This document shows positions 54,801 through 63,772 of a stretch of DNA of 64,000 nucleotides, one piece after another (position 1 is the stretch's first letter; each line of letters begins with the position of its first letter). Source of the stretch: Vibrio rotiferianus CAIM 577 = LMG 21460 (GTDB taxonomy: Bacteria; Pseudomonadota; Gammaproteobacteria; Enterobacterales; Vibrionaceae); the NCBI RefSeq assembly GCF_002741985.1, contig NZ_APHW01000108.1, positions 186,001 through 250,000 on the forward strand, in the 5' to 3' direction. A program made the translations under genes and the position numbers. The notes under the pieces were generated by a model. It was not told the DNA's origin and made no database searches. It worked only from the letters and a program-made list of their open reading frames with translations.

Positions 54801-55814
54801 TTACGATATTTTTCGGCTCTGTAGAATGTGATGTAGCGGATTTAATACCAACTGCTTGGTTTTATTGGCAATGAACTCCTGTGACAGCGTTAAGGTCAAT
54901 ATCACCGAAAAAACAAATAGAAAAAACAAGCAAGTTAAGACTGAATAGCTAGTCAGTAGCATTGGTACGCCAAGAATTATAAAGGCTTTTATAAAGAATC
55001 CATGCCAAGCGTATACATATAAAGAATTTTTCCCCTGCGACAAGATTTTGTTACTTCCAACAGGAATCAGTAATAACACAGCAAAAGCCGTAAGCAGTGA
55101 GATAAGCATCAGACCAAGCCTGATTAGTCCAGCCGAAATGTCACCGATGCCAAGACGTGAGTAGGAAAAGCTACCGTATAACCATTGGTGCGGCATGCCA
55201 TTGTGATAAGAAAATAAAGCAACATTTAGTACCACAACCCCAACCATGGCAGCTTTGAGCGAGCGACCACGATACTTGCTCCTAACGCTCATAAAAGTAT
55301 CAGGAGTGATCTTATGTCCTATGACAAAAAAGGGAAGAAAGTAAAGTGTTCGTGATATGCCCAAATCATACCCTATCAATTCAATGTAACCGGCACTTAC
55401 CGCAATAAGTAACGTCATTGCAATTGGGTATTTAAACTTCAGTATGCTAGGCAACATTAACTTCCATAAAAACAAGCTATATAAAAACCATAGCATCCAG
55501 TATGGCTGAACATTCTTTGTGTAGTTACTGATACTCCCTGTTGTAAGACAGTTGAACGCTTCATAAGCAATAGTAAAAGCTATGAATGGAATCAGTATAT
55601 TACGGACGGCTTTCGCTACTGCATCTGAGCTTCCATCACTGCGAGACAGCATCCCAGAAATGATGACAAAGGCAGGCATATGGAAGGAATATATGGAGAG
55701 GTAAACGCTCTTAATTATTGGACTATTTTCAATGAGGGGCTCAATCAGGTGTCCGAACACAACAAGAAAGACCAATATAAACTTTGCGTTATCAAAAAAT
55801 GGGGTGCGTCCCAT
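54801..55814 (-). CDS. acyltransferase family 3 membrane protein (OafA-like)
   Basis: 337 residues, about ten membrane helices, starting FFDNAKFILVFLVVFGHLIE and YSFHMPAFVIISGMLSR, the pattern of integral-membrane acyltransferases that O-acetylate sugars. The catalytic His in the first segment (FGHLIE) is present. Ribosome site AAGGAACGG. The target glycan is unknown. Confidence 0.85.
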   Translation of the reverse strand: MGRTPFFDNAKFILVFLVVFGHLIEPLIENSPIIKSVYLSIYSFHMPAFVIISGMLSRSDGSSDAVAKAVRNILIPFIAFTIAYEAFNCLTTGSISNYTKNVQPYWMLWFLYSLFLWKLMLPSILKFKYPIAMTLLIAVSAGYIELIGYDLGISRTLYFLPFFVIGHKITPDTFMSVRSKYRGRSLKAAMVGVVVLNVALFSYHNGMPHQWLYGSFSYSRLGIGDISAGLIRLGLMLISLLTAFAVLLLIPVGSNKILSQGKNSLYVYAWHGFFIKAFIILGVPMLLTSYSVLTCLFFLFVFSVILTLTLSQEFIANKTKQLVLNPLHHILQSRKIS

Positions 55815-55960
55815 ACCGTTCCTTAACCAAGCTTTTCTCAGCTAAATTTTAATAAATCAATTCTTACTGACACTTATAAAAACTTAGCCAAGCTTAAGTG
55901 CGTTGTAAACTATGGGAAATAGGAACGGCTCTGCAATACTGCTTTGAGTGAGCGGTACTA

Positions 55961-56152
55961 TTAATCGGACGATTTGCTTTTCTTAACGTACTGGAACACT
56001 TTCCAGATGAGAAAACCAGCGGCGCCAACAACAAGTGCAGAGCGAATTAGAATAGGTGCGTCATGCTCAAGTTGACTAGCATGTGGGACAATGCTTGCAA
56101 ACAATCGGCTAGTAAAAAGCAGCCCCATTACTAACATTACTATTTTGTTCAT
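55961..56152 (-). CDS. small membrane protein
   Basis: 63 residues from ATG 56152 (an upstream ATG at 56164 adds four residues): signal-like N-terminal helix (IVMLVMGLLFTSRLFA) and a C-terminal helix (SALVVGAAGFLIWKVFQYV) before a Lys-rich tail. Family unknown. A decayed relative lies at 61750-61890. Confidence 0.5.
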   Translation of the reverse strand: MNKIVMLVMGLLFTSRLFASIVPHASQLEHDAPILIRSALVVGAAGFLIWKVFQYVKKSKSSD

Positions 56153-56351
56153 ACGCCCTGCCATTGATATAGATGTATTTTCCAGAACAGGCGGATAAGT
56201 GTTACTCCTTCTCAGGAGCCCGCCTTGTGCTAGGTGAACGTAAAAGAATGCGCTTCTTCAGTATGCTCGTCAACGCGTTATCAGCCTAATGTCAGTAAGC
56301 TAATATTTCACATTTGATGGGGACTAATTGGTTCGTGGTGAAGTTATAAAT

Positions 56352-56942
56352 TCACTTTATCTTGCTTGCAGACTTCGCAACCTTATTAAGCCAATTATTT
56401 CTTTTATTAATGTTTGAACCCATGACGGGACCAAAATAGGTTGCAGAGCGATTTTTGATACCAGAAAAGTCCAATATAGACTTTTTAAGGTGTTTATAAA
56501 TCACATTGCCTTTGAAGAGTTTGTACAATAATGGCGGTGTATCTAATGTAATAAATAGCTCTGAACTGCGTCCTGATAGTAACTTTTCTGGAAACATGTT
56601 TCCTTCAGTGTATTTAAAAGCGAAGTTCGGCAAGAATACGCGATCTACAATACCTTTAAATTTAGCGGGCACAGTCCCCCACCAAACAGGAGTAATGATG
56701 ACGATATGCTCAGCCCAGAGGACGAGCTCTTGAAAGCGCAGCAAATCAGGCTCTAGTGATGTGCGGCTGTCATAGCCATTATCTAAACTGATTTCGAAGT
56801 GCATTTCACTGATGTCTACTTGCTTCACTTCGTTTTTAAAAGCGGCGGTGAGAGCATAATTGTCCGCTAGAGATTTACAGAAGCTGTCAGTTTTTGGGTT
56901 TGCGTTTATAACCAGTACTTTTTTCAAAATATAATCATCCAT
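56352..56942 (-). CDS. NAD(P)H quinone oxidoreductase, flavodoxin-like fold
   Basis: 196 residues: KKVLVINANPKTDSFCKSLA at the N-terminus (FMN phosphate loop) and IVIITPVWWGTVPAKFKGIV, both typical of the NQO1/MdaB family. Reduces quinones or electrophiles with two electrons. 30 bases downstream of a MerR gene on the same strand, so probably controlled by it. Confidence 0.88.
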   Translation of the reverse strand: MDDYILKKVLVINANPKTDSFCKSLADNYALTAAFKNEVKQVDISEMHFEISLDNGYDSRTSLEPDLLRFQELVLWAEHIVIITPVWWGTVPAKFKGIVDRVFLPNFAFKYTEGNMFPEKLLSGRSSELFITLDTPPLLYKLFKGNVIYKHLKKSILDFSGIKNRSATYFGPVMGSNINKRNNWLNKVAKSASKIK

Positions 56943-56972
56943 GTTGACGAAAAGTACAGTTTAAGGTCTTCC

Positions 56973-57332
56973 CTATAGGTCAGAGTCAACCCCTTGAAGA
57001 CAAACATTTATTGACTCTCGATATTGCTGAATTCGGTCTCTTTGAATTTCTAGCTGCTTGATCTGAAGTTCCACATCTCGTTGCTTATCAATTAAAAAGT
57101 CTCTCACTATTTGCCAATCGAACTCTTCCTGATCACTCTTTAAGTGCGCCATTTCAGAGAGCTGAATTCCTAGTGTCTGAGCTTCTTTGATCAGCTTTAT
57201 CAAATTGATATTCGTTTGGGTATACACTCGATACTTACCTGAACGAGCGACGTTGAGTAAACCCAATGACTCATAGAGTCTGATGGCCCTTTGAGTCGCT
57301 CCTGACAGTTCAGATGCTTCTTTGATAAACAC
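56973..57332 (-). CDS. MerR-family regulator
   Basis: 119 residues from GTG 57332, chosen because GGAGG lies five bases before it and the protein then begins FIKEASELSGATQRAIRLYE, the normal start of a MerR helix-turn-helix. A coiled-coil dimerisation helix follows (DKQRDVELQIKQLEIQRDRI). One Cys near the C-terminus (INVCLQG). Likely regulator of the adjoining oxidoreductase. Confidence 0.88.
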   Translation of the reverse strand: MFIKEASELSGATQRAIRLYESLGLLNVARSGKYRVYTQTNINLIKLIKEAQTLGIQLSEMAHLKSDQEEFDWQIVRDFLIDKQRDVELQIKQLEIQRDRIQQYRESINVCLQGVDSDL

Positions 57333-57452
57333 TTCAACCTCCATATTGAATTCACTATACAAACACTCGTCTACATGACGAATAGAGCAATCACAACGTC
57401 GTCAGAACCACAGGATATTATGCAGCTATAGTGCAGTTTGCATTTAGACTCA

Positions 57453-57764
57453 TCACTCAACAACTTTAAACTGGATAAAATACAGATTACTTTCAGTTGG
57501 ATAGATTTTACGTAAAATCCATTTCAGCATGAAAACGAACGGTAGGCTTTCAGCTTTTGCATGCTGTCTATTGAGTTGCTCAAACGCCACCGACTCAACG
57601 CCGAGTATTTCTAACTTACCGATCTTTCTGTTGTCTTCGTGAGTAAACGCCTCAACGATTTGCCCAACGGCATAATGACTCTCTGATTTATCACGAATCG
57701 TTGCGGTCTTCTTTCCAGATAAGATTTGTCGCTCCATCCTGGCGAAAAATGTGATTTTATCCAA
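57453..57764 (-). CDS. yqfB: ASCH-domain N4-acetylcytidine amidohydrolase (YqfB)
   Basis: 103 residues when started at TTG 57764, which has AGGTG seven bases upstream; this equals the length of Escherichia coli YqfB. A longer reading to 57824 adds a non-conserved tail. Features: ITFFARMERQILSGKKTATI, RDKSESHYAVGQIVEAFTHE and a C-terminal IYPTESNLYFIQFKVVE. Hydrolyses N4-acetylcytidine to cytidine and acetate. Confidence 0.88.
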   Translation of the reverse strand: MDKITFFARMERQILSGKKTATIRDKSESHYAVGQIVEAFTHEDNRKIGKLEILGVESVAFEQLNRQHAKAESLPFVFMLKWILRKIYPTESNLYFIQFKVVE

Positions 57765-57827
57765 TGAATTACACCTACTTCCTAACGGTTTCTTCCCTGC
57801 ACATAGCGTGTCGTATGTGATCAATTG

Positions 57828-58175
57828 TTATAGTTCATTCCAGTCGCTTAGCGAACTTCTTTTCACTATGTTGTGGTAATAAACACTCAAAATGATGGCG
57901 AACACTGAGCTTACAGCAAGGGCATTAATCAGCGTATCAATGAGCATTACTCCATCTTGAGCAAGGCTAAATAAATACGTCATTGGGAAAAAGATGATAA
58001 AGAACTCGGTAAACTTTACGGCTACGTTCTTGAAAAACGATTCATAGTATACCGGTTTAAGCTCAAAGCCTTGCTTTCGTAAAAATCGATAAAAAAAACT
58101 CTTATCTGTACTGCAAGAAAGCCCGGATGCCCTCAATTGCTCATCAGCACGCTCTAATTTTTCCTTGTAACTCAT
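57828..58175 (-). CDS. hypothetical membrane protein
   Basis: 115 residues from ATG 58175 (GGAGG five bases upstream). Basic N-terminal region with two hydrophobic segments (FTEFFIIFFPMTYLFSLA and LINALAVSSVFAIILSVYY). No family recognised. Directly upstream of yqfB on the same strand. Confidence 0.55.
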   Translation of the reverse strand: MSYKEKLERADEQLRASGLSCSTDKSFFYRFLRKQGFELKPVYYESFFKNVAVKFTEFFIIFFPMTYLFSLAQDGVMLIDTLINALAVSSVFAIILSVYYHNIVKRSSLSDWNEL

Positions 58176-58330
58176 ATGCACCTCCCAAATGAAAAACTGC
58201 GCCAGTTAAGAAAGAGTTTCTTGTAACTGATTCGTTTGACCAACAAACATAGCGTCAAAACAACGAATGCTCAATGCAAACTAAAAGTGCAATCTACTGG
58301 AAGTCATTTTTAAGGACGTTATCTTAATTT

Positions 58331-58981
58331 TCAACGCACTATGGCTGATTTTACAATGGAGATACCAATAAATCCCAAGATTGCCCCTGTCACCTTATCA
58401 ATATAGTAAGCCGCTTTAGTGAATCGGCTCCTAACGGTATGAGTTGATAGTAAGTAGATAATCGCAGCGTCCCAAATAAACACTATCAATGTCATCCAGA
58501 TACCAAGGCCTAGCTTAAAACTGAAACTCACTTCTTTAGTCAATACAACCGTGAATAAGCTTAGGTAAAACAATAGATTTTTAGGATTCAGTATGCCCGA
58601 CATAAAGCCGGTGATGAGTTCATAAACAAATGAGTTCGACTGCGTTGGTTCGGTATCTACCTCTTCCTCCAAATGTTCGTAAGAAGATTTTCTCGCTTTA
58701 AGCGCTTGAAAAGCAAGGTAGGTCAGAAACAACCCTCCGATAATTTTTAGAGCAATCATAATAGGAACTGAGGCGGCTAAGATAGACCCAACACCGACTA
58801 AACATAAGGCAATATAAACGGCATTAGCTAATGCTATTCCCGCAGCAACACCAAGTGCGTTTTTACTATTGTTTCTGATGGCACTTTTTACAACTAACAC
58901 AAAGTCTGGGCCAGGACTTAACAAAGCTAAAAAGTGCGCTATTGCTACTGTCGCAAAAATACCAATTAAACTAATATCCAT
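58331..58981 (-). CDS. LysE-family amino-acid exporter
   Basis: 216 residues from ATG 58981 (GGAGG upstream; a longer frame to 59005 is not supported). Six hydrophobic helices and the family segment LLSPGPDFVLVVKSAIRNNS, then GVAAGIALANAVYIALCLVG. Exports an amino acid or homoserine-lactone-like compound; substrate unknown. Confidence 0.88.
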   Translation of the reverse strand: MDISLIGIFATVAIAHFLALLSPGPDFVLVVKSAIRNNSKNALGVAAGIALANAVYIALCLVGVGSILAASVPIMIALKIIGGLFLTYLAFQALKARKSSYEHLEEEVDTEPTQSNSFVYELITGFMSGILNPKNLLFYLSLFTVVLTKEVSFSFKLGLGIWMTLIVFIWDAAIIYLLSTHTVRSRFTKAAYYIDKVTGAILGFIGISIVKSAIVR

Positions 58982-59109
58982 ATAAGCACCTCCATTCACA
59001 CTCAATTGATGAATTATGCACTAAATTAGAATGGAAATATATTTACTTATAAAACCGGAGCGGAGTAGACTAAAATCACTAAAACGACCAAGGTTCATGC
59101 AAGCTCTAG

Positions 59110-59799
59110 TCATCCAAAATACTCATCTGTTCTCTCTTCTACCCACAGGTTGTAGTTTTTCATTACCTTCGAAAACTCAGCGCTATGAAGATAGCCGTTC
59201 AACCAAGCCCTTAATCTGGTGTATTGGCTATGGCGAAACCATTGCTTATCAATGCGAGCATATTTACGCAAAAATGGCAGCAAAGCGATGTCGACTAAAC
59301 TCTCTTGTTCCGCGAACAAAAATGGGTGTTCTGTTAAGCGCTCTTCAAGTTTCGCCAGTTGAATTTCACATACTTTACGCCGTTCTTTTATATCGGCTTC
59401 ATGATAACGTTTGGCACACCCAAAGGCATTGAGCGCTGGCACGAAGTAGCGCTCAAACTCTTGTATTACTGTGATAATTTCTGGCAGTGCGTTGGGATTG
59501 CCGCTTTGTAGTAAATTGTCAGGATCATACTCAGATAGCGCCCAAGTCATAATCTCTAAGCTCTCATCAAGAACAAGCGGAGCTTCTGGAGCCTCCCTAT
59601 TCTCGCATTGCACTTTTGGTATAACTAGCACGGGAACGCTCCCCTTTGGCGACATATCCAACACCTCAGGCGGTTTGTTATCAAGTTTTATTGACCGAAG
59701 AAATACTCTCTGATGTGCTTTCAACAAAGCAAAGCGAGCCCTAATAGCATACGGGCAATTGTGTAAGGAATAGAGGATGGGGACTGGTTTACTCTGCAT
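59110..59799 (-). CDS. glutathione S-transferase family protein
   Basis: 229 residues from ATG 59799 (GGAG six bases upstream). Thioredoxin-like N-terminal domain with LYSLHNCPYAIRARFAL (Cys-Pro-Tyr motif) and SPKGSVPVLVIP (cis-Pro), then a helical C-terminal domain ending NYNLWVEERTDEYFG. A decayed relative of its 3' end is at 63503-63665. Confidence 0.87.
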   Translation of the reverse strand: MQSKPVPILYSLHNCPYAIRARFALLKAHQRVFLRSIKLDNKPPEVLDMSPKGSVPVLVIPKVQCENREAPEAPLVLDESLEIMTWALSEYDPDNLLQSGNPNALPEIITVIQEFERYFVPALNAFGCAKRYHEADIKERRKVCEIQLAKLEERLTEHPFLFAEQESLVDIALLPFLRKYARIDKQWFRHSQYTRLRAWLNGYLHSAEFSKVMKNYNLWVEERTDEYFG

Positions 59800-59923
59800 G
59801 TTCAACTCCATCAACGATTAGTATCTTTATTTTCTCCAATCAAGTCTTCTTTTCCAATCAAGTAGTGTGAACCAACGACTTCCGAGATACAAACATGCCT
59901 CAAAGCGACTGCTTGTCCCGCCT

Positions 59924-60940
59924 TTAACAGGTAGTACAATCAATGCCCTTTAGCATATTGAAAAACACTTGCCTTGATTCCGGACTGCTGTCGCGATGCG
60001 CGGTGTAATCAGCATGGGTTTCTTCTTCTGCTGTTGGGGATAGGGTTATCCCCCATAACGCCTTAATTTGATTTGGAACGATTGAGTAACGGATATCGAT
60101 GATCCTTAGTTCATCGTAGGGGTCTTGGGCGATATAACCGTTTGAAAACCAACGAAAGCGTTCAATGTCCTTCGCCTGTTGCGATTTCATGTCGAGCCAT
60201 GGGAAATCTTTGCTCAAGTCCAACTTTGCAATAGATTGGCCTTGGTAGGTTTTCGAATATCCACCCACCCTTACCGCATCTACATTATAAGCCTGCTCCG
60301 TTTCATAAATCACTTTCCAAACTAGGATGTTTGCGAACGTTGGTTTTGCCTCCAGCCGTATCGGAGAGTGTTGACGAGCTTGCGCTAACTCCCACCCTAT
60401 GGCTTCAGCTTTGTTTCGTTGGTACGTCCCCAACGCGAGGTATGCTAAAACCCATATAAATGCGGCGCGCGCATACCAAGGGTTTCGCTTCAATACAGTA
60501 AAAAATAGAAGGCTCAAGATAGGCAGTGTGAATAGAGGATCAATAACGGAGATGGTATTCCACGCATACCGCTCTTCAGATAATGGCCATAACAGCTGGG
60601 TGCCATAAGTGGTACAAGCATCCAACAAAGCATGAGTACCGTAGCCTAGCACACAATAAAACCAGGTTTGTTTAAATAACAACCCGCGCTTCTTTGCAAT
60701 CATCTGATGTAGAAGCAAGGCACAAATGAAGCTACCAATGGGAATAAATAAGAGAGAATGCGTAAACTGACGGTGGTATTCCAAAAACAGCAGTGGATCG
60801 CTTGATGAGCGGATGAGTACGTCTAAGTCTGGTGCCATACCCGCCAGCATGCCGAGCACTCCAGCAACAACCAAGTGCTGTTTTTTGCTTATCGCCTGTG
60901 GCAAAGAAGCGCCCAGTAGTCCCTGCGTTAATGGATCCAT
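59924..60940 (-). CDS. YdjM-type metal-dependent membrane hydrolase
   Basis: 338 residues: MDPLTQGLLGASLPQAI at the N-terminus, metal ligands in GMAPDLDVLI and YHRQFTHSLLFIPI, several membrane helices, and a C-terminal soluble part. This is the DUF457/YdjM family, often damage-inducible in enterobacteria. Substrate unknown. Confidence 0.85.
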   Translation of the reverse strand: MDPLTQGLLGASLPQAISKKQHLVVAGVLGMLAGMAPDLDVLIRSSSDPLLFLEYHRQFTHSLLFIPIGSFICALLLHQMIAKKRGLLFKQTWFYCVLGYGTHALLDACTTYGTQLLWPLSEERYAWNTISVIDPLFTLPILSLLFFTVLKRNPWYARAAFIWVLAYLALGTYQRNKAEAIGWELAQARQHSPIRLEAKPTFANILVWKVIYETEQAYNVDAVRVGGYSKTYQGQSIAKLDLSKDFPWLDMKSQQAKDIERFRWFSNGYIAQDPYDELRIIDIRYSIVPNQIKALWGITLSPTAEEETHADYTAHRDSSPESRQVFFNMLKGIDCTTC

Positions 60941-61105
60941 TAGTTACCCTCGCGAAGGCATTCGTTTGTTAGAAGTGACACATTCAATTGGTTGAAGACA
61001 CGTACTTCTATTGTAGTGTAAGTAGGAATGGCCGAGCCCGCTAGTTGGTGAACTACGCTGTGCTAAATCTAGAAGTGCAAAAGTGTTCTCACCCCTTAAA
61101 TGAAA

Positions 61106-61131
61106 CAAGGCGAACCCAATGGCTCGCCTTG
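61106..61131 (-). terminator. terminator
   Basis: Stem CAAGGCGA-CC / GG-TCGCCTTG downstream of the 61157-61615 gene. Confidence 0.75.
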
Positions 61132-61156
61132 CTCGATAGATCGCTGAAGTTAAAAC

Positions 61157-61615
61157 TTAGTCTTGAGATTCTTCTTTTGCGTTAATCTCAGCGTATGTGT
61201 GTAGCAGTTCTGTTAGCGTCTTAACCCATGCAAATACGTCTGTCGGTGTGTTTTGAAGTAGCTTTTCTACTTGCTCACAATGCGTTTCAAGCGTAATAGC
61301 TTCTTCCAAACGAAATGAGATTGCGTAGAAATGCCAAAGCACAAGACGCGTCATACGTTCGCTGTTTTGTTTCGCGTTATCTGAATCATCGAAAGCTTGC
61401 TGAATCTCGCTCAATGCGATTGCTGTCATGCGTAACATCGCATCGAGGCGCGCTGACAACATGCGGTCTTCACTGTCTACTTCTTCTTGATCAAAGGTAA
61501 ACAGTTCGTTCATCACATCTTCTGGCACCATTTTACTGATCATGCGAGCACTGAACTCTTCCAGTTCATGGCGAGGCATGGTTACAAGACAATCGAATGT
61601 GTAATCACGAAGCAT
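61157..61615 (-). CDS. conserved hypothetical helical protein
   Basis: 152 residues, soluble, predominantly helical and acidic (MPRHELEEFSARMISKMVPE, ALSEIQQAFDDSDNAKQNSE). It may be the DUF3069-type family found in vibrios, but I am not sure. It looks like a core gene by codon use, in contrast to neighbours. Confidence 0.6.
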   Translation of the reverse strand: MLRDYTFDCLVTMPRHELEEFSARMISKMVPEDVMNELFTFDQEEVDSEDRMLSARLDAMLRMTAIALSEIQQAFDDSDNAKQNSERMTRLVLWHFYAISFRLEEAITLETHCEQVEKLLQNTPTDVFAWVKTLTELLHTYAEINAKEESQD

Positions 61616-61749
61616 AAAATCACTCTACATCAGTTATAAACTTTTAGTCTGCGCATTCTAAGGGCTGTGATTTCAATTGCCACTGTTATTTTCGGGGGAT
61701 GTAAACGTGTCGTCGGTCAAACTAGTTCCACTAGAGGATTTACTTTTCT

Positions 61750-61890
61750 AAAACGACTGGAACAACTTCCATACAAGGTTCCTAGCGACCGCGACAATCA
61801 GCGCAGCATTAAGGAGACTTGAAACCATCGAATTCTAATTGGTTAGCATGAGCGGCAATAACGCAATTAACGAGCTCAAAAGCTTTCGTG
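61750..61890 (-). pseudogene. decayed copy of the small membrane protein at 55961
   Basis: Read on the minus strand, HANQLEFD and, in another frame, NAALIVAVARNLVWKLFQSF correspond to HASQLEHD and SALVVGAAGFLIWKVFQY of the intact protein. A stop and frameshift separate the two pieces, and there is no usable start. Confidence 0.6.
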
Positions 61891-61914
61891 AGTGCGGCTT
61901 CGTGCTCTCAAACA

Positions 61915-62858
61915 CTACTTAACAAAGAGCAAAAAGGAATCAGCGGTCTTTGACGGAGCTTCAACCATTGGCAAATGCCCCACGTTTGGCATAACCACTG
62001 ATTTAGCATGAGGAGCGACTGACTTTAAAACCATGGCACCCGATGCATGCAAAACCCTATCTTTGTCCCCCCCCAAGAGATTAGCACTCGACCTGTGTAG
62101 TTTTCTAATGTGCTATCTAAGGGTAAGTCAGGGTGTGGCTCCCCACCTTTCATCCGATGAATTTGTTCAAATATCTTTGTGTTTATATCTGCATGCTCTT
62201 TGGCTTTGTTGGCCAAATGACTGACAATTGGTGACGGAACAAAGGGAGGCTCAACAAACAAAAAGCTGAAGAGCGCCAAGAACTCGTTTTCTGTACGAGC
62301 GAGAACCACTGGATTTTGGCCTTGTTTTGTTGCTAAAAACATTTCACTTGCTTGTGCCCTTTCTACTCCAAAGGGGCTGATGAGCCATAAACTTTCGACG
62401 CTCTCGGGGTATTGGACAGCAAAGTTTCCTGCAATATACCCACCCATAGAATTACCCGCGAGATGAAACTTTGTTAACCCTAAAGCTTCTGTTACCAGCT
62501 TTAGCCTGTCTATCTGCGACTGAACATCATAGTTCAGTTCTATGTCCTTTGTGCTATTTCCGAAGCCTGGTAAGTCAATCGCGATGACATCAAAATCATC
62601 AATTAAATAGCGAGCTATTCGATTCCAGTTATCTTTATCTGCGCCAAAGCCATGAAGTAAAACTAGCGGCTTTCCACTACCGCCACGAAGGTACTCAATT
62701 TCTAATTCACCCACCTTTATTCTTTCCACTTCAAGGTGTGCGAGGCTTCGCTCTGCTTTAATCAAATATTGAGATATGGTCGAAGACGGAGTAATGAAAT
62801 ACAAAATAACAGCGATACAAATGATCGCGAGAATAGACCTCAGTATGTTTTTTCTCAT
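61915..62858 (-). pseudogene. alpha/beta hydrolase, frameshifted in a G8 run
   Basis: Membrane-anchored (IIRSILAIICIAVILYFI-like N-terminal helix) alpha/beta hydrolase. Oxyanion motif LLHGFGADKDNW, nucleophile Ser in LAGNSMGGYIAGNFA. Starting at ATG 62858 (AGGGA upstream), the frame is normal to VLISWG, then a run of eight G (C on plus, 62067-62074) shifts it to KIGFCMHRVPWF and a stop at 62025. Another frame continues DKDRVLHASGAMVLKSVAPH and VGHLPMVEAPSKTADSF to a stop at 61915, carrying the catalytic Asp and His. Six or nine G would restore the protein. Either phase variation, mutation, or sequencing error. Confidence 0.85.
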
Positions 62859-63041
62859 GTAATAGTCCCTTTTACATGTTCTATAACGACACTCCTGTCG
62901 CATAACGCCTACTTAAGGCGTAAACCTCATGTACACCGTTGTGTTTTAACTCTAATATATTGATCAGAATAATAAAATAAACTTGTTGCAAAGTTGTAAA
63001 GTTAGAGCACTAAAAATCTGAGGCAAGCTCTTTGGCGCAGC

Positions 63042-63437
63042 TTATTTCGATGTTTTGCTTTGAGAATAAAATACCCACGCGAAGAACAGCATGAATACGA
63101 AGTCATTCAATCCATAGATGCTGTAAAAGATGCCCGCAAATAAGTCTTTGTCATACACGGCACCAAGGCTGTTATCTTTGAACCAAAACAACCAAGCCAA
63201 TACATAAACGAATTTCTCGATAGCGAACGCACCTGCTAACCACTTGATGCCGGATGTAATCGCAGCAGCCCCAAGATAAGCCAAGCCCCATATGACGATC
63301 ATCAGCAAACCAAAATTGGACATCACGACAGGGTCAAACTCGTTGATCACGGAGTTTGTGAAAAGTCGCGAGAATACCAATACGCCACCGATATTCATCA
63401 TGGCAGCTGCAATAAAACCTAACTTAATCATTTTCAT
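63042..63437 (-). CDS. hypothetical four-helix membrane protein
   Basis: 131 residues with four hydrophobic segments (LGFIAAAMMNIGGVLVFSRL, FGLLMIVIWGLAYLGAAAIT, FVYVLAWLFWF, FVFMLFFAWVFYSQ). No family recognised. Start ATG 63437 with GGTAAAG upstream. Confidence 0.6.
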   Translation of the reverse strand: MKMIKLGFIAAAMMNIGGVLVFSRLFTNSVINEFDPVVMSNFGLLMIVIWGLAYLGAAAITSGIKWLAGAFAIEKFVYVLAWLFWFKDNSLGAVYDKDLFAGIFYSIYGLNDFVFMLFFAWVFYSQSKTSK

Positions 63438-63502
63438 ACTTTACCTATCTTTCAAGCCGCATCGATTAGCGACTAAAACCAACTTTAAAGCAAACTGCCT
63501 AC

Positions 63503-63665
63503 CCAAAATACTCATCGCTTCGTTCTTCGAGCCATAAGTTCCGATTTTTTTTGAACTTGAAGAACTGAGCGATCCGATAACAGCCACTCCATCGGACTTT
63601 CAAGCTCGAACATAGCTTTAACGTAGCTGATGCTTGTTAATACGGGTATATTTACACAGAAATGG
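63503..63665 (-). pseudogene. remnant of a GST gene 3' end
   Basis: Pieces in different frames read LPFLCKYTRINKHQ and RNLWLEERSDEYFG, matching LPFLRKYARIDKQ and YNLWVEERTDEYFG of the intact GST at 59110. Middle part lost or frameshifted. It is the C-terminal portion only. Confidence 0.7.
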
Positions 63666-63772
63666 TAGTGTTTAGGTAACACTCTAATTCTTTCAGTGAT
63701 TGCAGTATAATCTCTCATCCAATATTTTGAGTATAAGTTTGTTCCCCTTTAGTACCACCACTGAGGCATGTC

